Assembly: GCF_032854445.1 (NCBI RefSeq)
Contig: NC_088295.1
Location: forward strand, 1,554,501 to 1,618,500
Source of the DNA: Liolophura sinensis
Taxonomy: Eukaryota > Mollusca > Polyplacophora > Chitonida > Chitonidae
Length of the DNA stretch: 64,000 bases
Direction: 5' to 3'
A program made the position numbers and the translations under genes. Below the pieces are notes generated by a model. That model saw only the letters and a list, made by a program, of their open reading frames with translations. It was not told the DNA's origin and searched no databases. Each line of letters starts with the position of its first letter. The stretch's first letter is position 1. Below are positions 57,763-64,000 of this stretch, one piece after another.

Positions 57763-59596
57763 AGTTCACTATATGTGTAAATCTCTATACCCGTCTATAT
57801 ATTTCTCAGATGTCTAACCGTAGATAGAAAGTTTTCTGCGCCTCAGTAGACAATGTATCTGTGATGTTAGTAATGGCTTATGTCCAGGGCACAGTTAATA
57901 AGGGAGTTGCGGGAGAACTTCTCATTGACGCCACCGCCGCCTTTAAGGTGGTACATCTCCGAGCTGTGGACTCAGAGCTTGTACAGAACCTAAGCATCAC
58001 ACTATGAGCATGTACGTCCCTAAGCTGTAGACTATAGAAGCGTGTACCTCCCCAAGCTGTAGGTGTCCTTCACTCGGCAAACTGTTGCCCAGAGGCCGCC
58101 ATCAATACACATGACAGTGAGGACCAGACATCTCCCAGGTGTTAGGTGATAGCCTCATCAAACGCCTCCAAATACGACTTCCCTCTGCTGTCTCCATTTT
58201 CTGTTACTTCTCAACTGATCAACAACCTGGGGCATCCTGGCGGGCGGAGACACCATGCCGGATTTATGAGCTTTTATAACGGCGTTAGCGTCTAATGACG
58301 CGAAAGAAATCAGTGGGTAAAAGCGAAAGCCTTGTGCCAAACGTACTTCGACTCAACTCGTGGCTTCCACCGAACACTTCACCTATGACTTCCTGAAGTC
58401 TGTTCCTCTGTCACCTGATGTTACTGAACATGTTGAAATTACAGCGCACAAGGCTTTTTCTTTTTCGCCAGTTTTGGTTAGGGCTCTGTCTGAAAATAGT
58501 TTCATTTGTCAGTGTTAAATAAGCTTCCGTAGTTAATACTGAGTGACCTTCCGCTGTCTGTTCTAAATGTTCTGTAAGTGGTTGACGACTGATATACACA
58601 AATGTCGGAAATGGCACCTACATTTGGATTGCTTTTCATCTAACCAGTGTTGGAGTACGTCACCGGATGTTTGCTTTTTCTAGATGAGAGATGAGATAAT
58701 TTATTAGGGTGAACATAGACTTGGACTGCAGAGTTACGTCATCAACTCATCCAGCAGCCAGTTTCCTCAGTAACAGTACGGATTAAGTTACCCTGTGCTG
58801 CCGGAGAAAAAATCGCGATCAAAGTGAGAAGAAGATCTGAACTCGGCCCCCCTTGTCGGTAACAGCCAGTTTACAGCTCGGTCGTACTTAAAGGTCCTAC
58901 GTGTATGTAGAAGATGGCGGAGAATGCGTCTCTCCCCAGGCCTCCAGGGCACCCCCGGGCTGTAATCAGCCGTGACATATGTATACACCACCCCTGACAA
59001 AACCCTTACACTTCTGCGAATCTGGGAATATTTCTGCCTTGAAATAGTTTTATTGGCTGTGCCAAAGTAAACTTTTCCTTGTCGCAGTTCTAATAGCTTC
59101 ATACTGGTAAACAACTTCTTTCGAAGCGTTTCTACTAACGGCAGCTCCTAAAGAAATCTAACTCGATCAACGGGTCCGCCAAAAAAGCCTGTTAGATCAA
59201 TGGGTTGTGAATGTAGACTACAGCAAAGAAGCTGGGTATACTTTATAAGACGTCTCCATGCTAACATCTGCAACAAAATATATATGTGTATCTTATATAA
59301 AGATCATACTGACCATATGTTTCTAAGTAGTAAAAAGAGCTAGTGTGATGACTTACTGACGTATTTAGTAAGAATGAAACACCACAACGTAAGAAAGCAG
59401 CTTCACAAAACCCTAGCGTGCCATTCCCTGGTATTATTAGAATTAACGACTTGGCTAGTTATATTTAGAAAAAACAGAGAAACACAACGTGCTAAGAATA
59501 GGGGACCATAAAGCGAAATGCAAAGATTCAAGAATAGGGGCTCTATATGACAAACGCAATGTGTTAAAAGTAGGACACAATAGAGCAAAACGCGAT
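57763..59596. other. Unannotated stretch with a faint degenerate repeat
   Basis: At about 57950-58070, words such as GTACATCTCCGAGCTGTGGA, GTACGTCCCTAAGCTGTAGA and GTACCTCCCCAAGCTGTAGG recur three times. At 59470-59590, AATAGGG and AAAACGC words recur loosely. No exon recognised; a 108-codon minus-strand frame at 58788-59114 shows no domain. Confidence 0.45.
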
Positions 59597-59690
59597 GATT
59601 TATTTGATTTATTTGGTTGGTGTTCTACGCCGTACTCAAGAATATTTCAATTATGGCAATCATTATGGTGGGAGAAAACTGGGTAGTAAT
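59597..59690 (-). mobile_element. SINE family A, 3' fragment
   Basis: Minus-strand tail and the start of the body: ATTTGGTTGGTGTTCTACGC, CGTACTCAAGAATATTTCAA and CATTATGGTGGGAGAAAAC on the plus strand. The block between tail and body is shortened. Confidence 0.85.
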
Positions 59691-59738
59691 GATGTGATGT
59701 AATGATGGGATGTAATGATGTGATGTAATGATACCCAC
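59685..59738. repeat. Short ATGATGTGATGTA repeat
   Basis: GTAATGATGTGATGTAATGA words repeat three to four times in direct contact with the SINE A fragment. Confidence 0.8.
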
Positions 59739-61654
59739 ACTTCTATCATGCGCTTGACATTAGAAATGTTGATAAGTCCTCTAATATGACATTATGTTGC
59801 AACGGGCAAACATATAATGCACAACGTAACATTAATATGTTCGTAATTTACAACTGTTAACGTGTATCACTAACAAAATGTTGACATGTTACTATTTTCG
59901 TTTAAGTGTGTGTAACACACTGTGTTGAGAGTAAGGGCCAATACACTAAAACACAATGTTGTAAACGTAACTCATAAAAATTTGGAACCGTAACACGTGA
60001 ACAGACGAGGCTGATATTTCCGAAAGCAATTATTTGGGTGATTTTAAAATAATAGTAAAATTTCGACTGGATTTGCGCTTATCGATTTTTTTTTACAAAA
60101 TGTTTGTATGCATGGTACAGTCTCATCCTAATCATCGATGCACTGGGCGAGAAGAATTTTGGTTTTGAGCTATGGAAGAAGAGACCCCTCTCCCCACCGC
60201 ACAGTATTTGCAAGCCCATGAGACAGCCCATGCTCAAATGTACCTATACAGATTTCCGATGTGGGGAAAGTCGAAAGACATTGTAGCCTACACGTTTTAT
60301 TGAAGCGTACCTACAATCGATTCGAGCAAGTCTACTGACCATGTCACAGCAGGGGTGAGGTCTCCCTGCAGTTTGTGGGCCGACTTTTAAGCAGGCGCTT
60401 CAGTTTATATCGCACAAATGGTTCATCGGTGATTATGAAAGCCAGTAAGGGGAAGTTGTTTTCACATTTTTCTGTGTGACAATTAGCGACTTCAGAATAA
60501 ATGGCCGACTCTGCGAGACACTTATCCACAATCAATTCCAGAACTGTTGAGAACGAGTATCGGAAATTCGCAAATTGGATCCTCTGTCTAAGCATGACAG
60601 GCGTGAGGTCAGATTGAGTTATGGCGCGCTCACAAGCCAGGCTTGGTCTGTCAATATACCCCGTCATCCATCAACCTCTCCGACAGCAAGTTGTATATTT
60701 CAATAACAAAGACTATCAGACACAGTCTCCAATGGCCGTTTCCATTTGGTTCATTACGTCAACCATTTGTGCAGAGTTAAACAAAGACGACGGCATTCCA
60801 CAAGGGGACCACAACAATTAAGGAAATAGTCATGGACAAGACAGCATTGTGTGAACAGCTACAAATGTATGAGGCCATAAACACTGTAGGGGCCATCCCA
60901 AGGCAATGAAATACTTCCCTCGGAGAATCTATAGATACTGGTAACTGAAAGCTATACGCCTGTAACGATTTAATTTTCTGTGACAGATGAGTAGATCGTA
61001 CCTTACTCCGAGTTTAGCCTCCTAGCCCATATGCAGGTTTTGTTGGCCAAAATTTACTTCTTCCATTTACAGGCACGCATTGTAAATGAGATCTGAGTCA
61101 ACATATTTTAACACTCAGTCATTTCTAACAAGATGCAGTTGACCCGGCTTTATCATATTTCAAACTAACTATAAGCGTCATCGTTCCACAGACGTGTGAA
61201 GCTTCCAATCATCTAAATAACCTAATTAAACCAGAATTTAAGAGTGTGCGTCGGCATCGACAGATTGTTGGTCAGTTTCGATGGTTGCTTAGAAACACAA
61301 AATGGATGACCATATCAGATGGCCGCTTTTCTCTTGGCTGAGTGGCAATTCCTTGGTGACGGATCAAGTAATACTACTCGAGGTTAGCACGATATTTGTT
61401 ATACCTTGTTCCCGAAAACTTATTACGCTGGTGTCTATAGTCCAGTTATTGACCAGGCTGTAGGGTTTGCCGAGCGTATCGCCAGTGATTTACAGTGTAT
61501 CAGCTCCGCCTGACAGAGCACCTATTGTGCTCTGACTTGATTGATTGCATAACGAAATAAAAACAAGTGTCCAGATGGTGTAGAGGGCTAGTGTTCATTA
61601 GAACCTCTCTGGTGTGTAATCACCTCTCGGAGACGCGGCACAACTGAAGCTTAA
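59739..61654. other. Unannotated stretch of about 1.9 kb
   Basis: AT-rich unique-looking DNA. A 107-codon minus-strand frame at 60344-60667 has no recognisable motif or splice support. Confidence 0.45.

Positions 61655-61658
<4 letters not shown>

Positions 61659-61742
<84 letters not shown>
61659..61742. repeat. (TA)n microsatellite
   Basis: An uninterrupted alternation of T and A of about 80 bp. It is highly likely to be polymorphic and cruciform-prone. Confidence 0.98.
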
Positions 61743-61744
<2 letters not shown>

Positions 61745-61999
61745 AGGATTAAGATACTGTATTCATTCCAGCATAATCACTCGCTGAACTTAAAACCAGA
61801 AAACGACTTTGTCCATCTTCGTCACAAGTAACTAATTCCCAGAGACCTTGGTCTCCATGGTGATGAATCAAATACACCCCAAGTTTTCGCTGTTGTCTCA
61901 TGCATGATGTATCTATGCATTTAACACAAACGGCGCTAATTCAGTTACGAAATGTCTCAGTAACGAGTCCACTGACGCCTTCATAACAAAAGTTGGTGA

Positions 62000-62465
62000 C
62001 AGTCAACTTTATAGCACAAGGACTCAGAAGCAAGTGGTAGTCAACTTTATAGCACAAGGACTCAGAAGCAAGTGGTAGTCAACTTTATGGCACAAGGACT
62101 CAGAAGCAAGTGGTAGTCAACTTTATAGCACAAGGACTCAGAAGCAAGTGGTAGTCAACTTTATAGCACAAGGACTCAGAAGCAAGTGGTAGTCAACTTT
62201 ATAGCACAAGGACTCAGAAGCAAGTGGTAGTCAACTTTATGGCACAAGGACTCAGAAGCAAGTGGTAGTCAACTTTATAGCACAAGGACTCAGAAGCAAG
62301 TGGTAGTCAACTTTATGGCACAAGGACTCAGAAGCAAGTGGTAGTCAACTTTATAGCACAAGGACTCAGAAGCAAGTGGTAGTCAACTTTATGGCACAAG
62401 GACTCAGAAACAAGTGGTAGTCAACTTTATGGCACAAGGACTCAGAAGCAAGTGGTAGTCAAGCT
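62000..62465. repeat. 38-bp minisatellite, nearly identical units (12 copies)
   Basis: GTCAACTTTATAGCACAAGG followed by ACTCAGAAGCAAGTGGTA, period 38 bp. The only common variant is TATAGC versus TATGGC, so the array is very young or recently homogenised. A diverged single unit is found on the far side of the next SINE at about 62787-62828. Confidence 0.96.
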
Positions 62466-62497
62466 TCTAACTGTAAAACAAAATGATTCAAAAGTTT

Positions 62498-62765
62498 ATT
62501 TATTTATGTGTTTATTTGATTGGTGTTTAACGCCGTGATCAAGAATATTTCACTTATACGACGGAGATCAGCATTATGGTGTGAGGAAACCGGGTAGAGC
62601 CCAGCGGAAACCCACGACCATCCGTAGGTTGTCATACCTTTTCACGTACGGCCGGAGAGAAAGCCAGCATGAACTGGGCTTGAACTCATAGCGACTGCAT
62701 TGGTGAGAGGCCCCTAGGTCATTGTGTCGCGCTGCCCTGCTAGCCTCCTCGGTCACGAAGGCGCC
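62498..62765 (-). mobile_element. SINE family A, near full length
   Basis: On the plus strand it reads TTATTTGATTGGTGTTTAAC, GCCGTGATCAAGAATATTTC, ACTTATACGACGG, GCATTATGGTGTGAGGAAAC and CTTGAACTCATAGCGACTGC, ending in a degenerate head near CTCGGTCACGAAGGCGCC. It separates the 38-bp array from a diverged 38-bp unit, which fits insertion into an older, longer array. Confidence 0.92.
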
Positions 62766-62854
62766 CGATTCCAAATTTAATGGTTGTCATTCTTATATAG
62801 CACAAGAACTCAGAAGGTAGTGGTAGTAACATGAAACAACAGAGGGCATGGGTA

Positions 62855-64000
62855 TGTTCTGTTGTTGTGCAGAAGGCTAAATCTGACGACAACGGTGGCA
62901 ATCTGATGGCAAGGTAGACAACTCTGTACACGTATGGCAGCCACAGCGATCTGGGAATACCAAAATAGCAAGGTAGACCACTCGGGGTACACGCATGGCA
63001 GGCACAGCGACCTGGGAATACTACAACGGCAAGGTAGACAGCTCTGTGTACACGCATGGCAGCCATGGCGATCTGGGACATACTACAACGGCAAGGTAGA
63101 CCACTCTGTGTTCACGCATGTCAGCCATAGCGATCTGGGACATACTACAACGGTAAAGTAGACAGCTCTGTGTACACGCATGGCAGCCAGAGCGATCTGC
63201 GACATACTACAACGGCAAGGTCGACCACTCTGTGTACACGCATGGCAGCCAGAGCGATCTGGGAATACTACAACGGCAAGGTAGGCCACTCTGTGTACAC
63301 TTATGGCAGCCATAGCGATCTGGAACATACTACAACGGCAAGGTAGACCACTCTGTGTACACGCATGTCAGCCATAGCGATCTGGGACATACTACAACGG
63401 CAAGGTAGACCACTCTGTGTACACGCATGGCGGCCATAGCCATCTGGGAATACTACAACGACAAGGTCGACCACTCTGTGTACACGCATGGCGGCCATAG
63501 CCATCTGGGACATACTACAACGACAAGGTAGACCACTCTGTGTACACTTATGGCAGCCATAGCGATCTGGGACATACTACAACGACAAGGTAGACCACTC
63601 TGTGTACACTTATGGCAGCCATAGCGATCTGGGACATACTACAACGACAAGGTAGACAACTCTGTGTACACGCATGGCGGCCATAGCCATCTGGGACATA
63701 CTACAACGGCAAGGTAGACCACTCTGTGTACACGTATGGCAGCCATAGCGATCTGGGACATACTACAACGGCAAGGTAGACCACTCTGTGTACACTTATG
63801 GCAGCCATAGCGATCTGGGACAACAACGGCAAGGTAGACCACTCTGTGTACACGTATGGCAGGCATGGCGATCTGGGACATACTACAACGGCAAGGTAGA
63901 CAGCTCTGTGTTCACGCATGGCAGCCATAGCGATCTGGGAATACTACAACGGCAAGGTAAACCACTCTGTGTACACGTATGTCAGCCATAGCCATCTGGG
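62855..64000. repeat. 61-62 bp minisatellite, runs off the right edge
   Basis: Units contain GGCAAGGTAGACCACTCTGT, GTACACGCATGGCAGCCATA and GCGATCTGGGACATACTACA, period 62 bp (61 bp when GGGAATACT replaces GGGACATACT). About 18 copies are in the window. Open frames of 60-113 codons on both strands are repeat by-products. Confidence 0.94.

Overview
This is animal (eukaryotic) nuclear DNA. Three coding loci are visible, two of them with clear GT/AG splice junctions. The rest is long AT-rich noncoding sequence, with tRNA-derived SINEs and an extreme density of minisatellites (by eye about a third of the window). The SINE types, the frequent TACATGTA-like words and the gene content suggest a marine lophotrochozoan, most likely a mollusc. 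That placement is inference.

Layout. (1) 1-2124, minus strand: three exons of a PSMD10/gankyrin ankyrin-repeat gene, a 26S proteasome assembly chaperone. Its 3' end runs off the left edge and its first coding exon was not found. A 110-bp minisatellite at 2070-2960 is made of repeated copies of this gene's own intron/exon junction. (2) 2960-16450: noncoding DNA with tandem arrays of 41, about 40, 28, 23, 21 and 57 bp periods, plus SINE pieces. (3) 16453-20059, plus strand: one very long coding exon for a tetraspan protein with a CD20-like membrane head and a tail of about 1,000 disordered residues carrying LPAY, PPPY and a PDZ-ligand-like C terminus. (4) 20060-51003: noncoding DNA with SINEs, a newly noticed dispersed repeat (27621-27830 and 35201-35420), and large arrays including a run of about 5.4 kb of 54-bp units at 41613-47060. 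(5) 51004-51733, minus strand: the last exon of a peptide-type class A GPCR, from the start of intracellular loop 2 to the C terminus. Its upstream exons were not found. (6) 51734-64000: noncoding DNA, presumably intron or upstream flank of the GPCR if its other exons lie to the right. It holds arrays of 18, 22-23, 38 and 61-62 bp, a (TA)n tract, SINEs, and a small foldback element at 53392-53465.

The three genes show no functional link and no operon-like arrangement. Most long open frames here come from tandem repeats whose unit length is a multiple of three, or whose units lack stops in every frame. Several of them open with GTG rather than ATG. I do not treat them as genes. No CRISPR array, rRNA gene, canonical tRNA gene or viral coding region was recognised.
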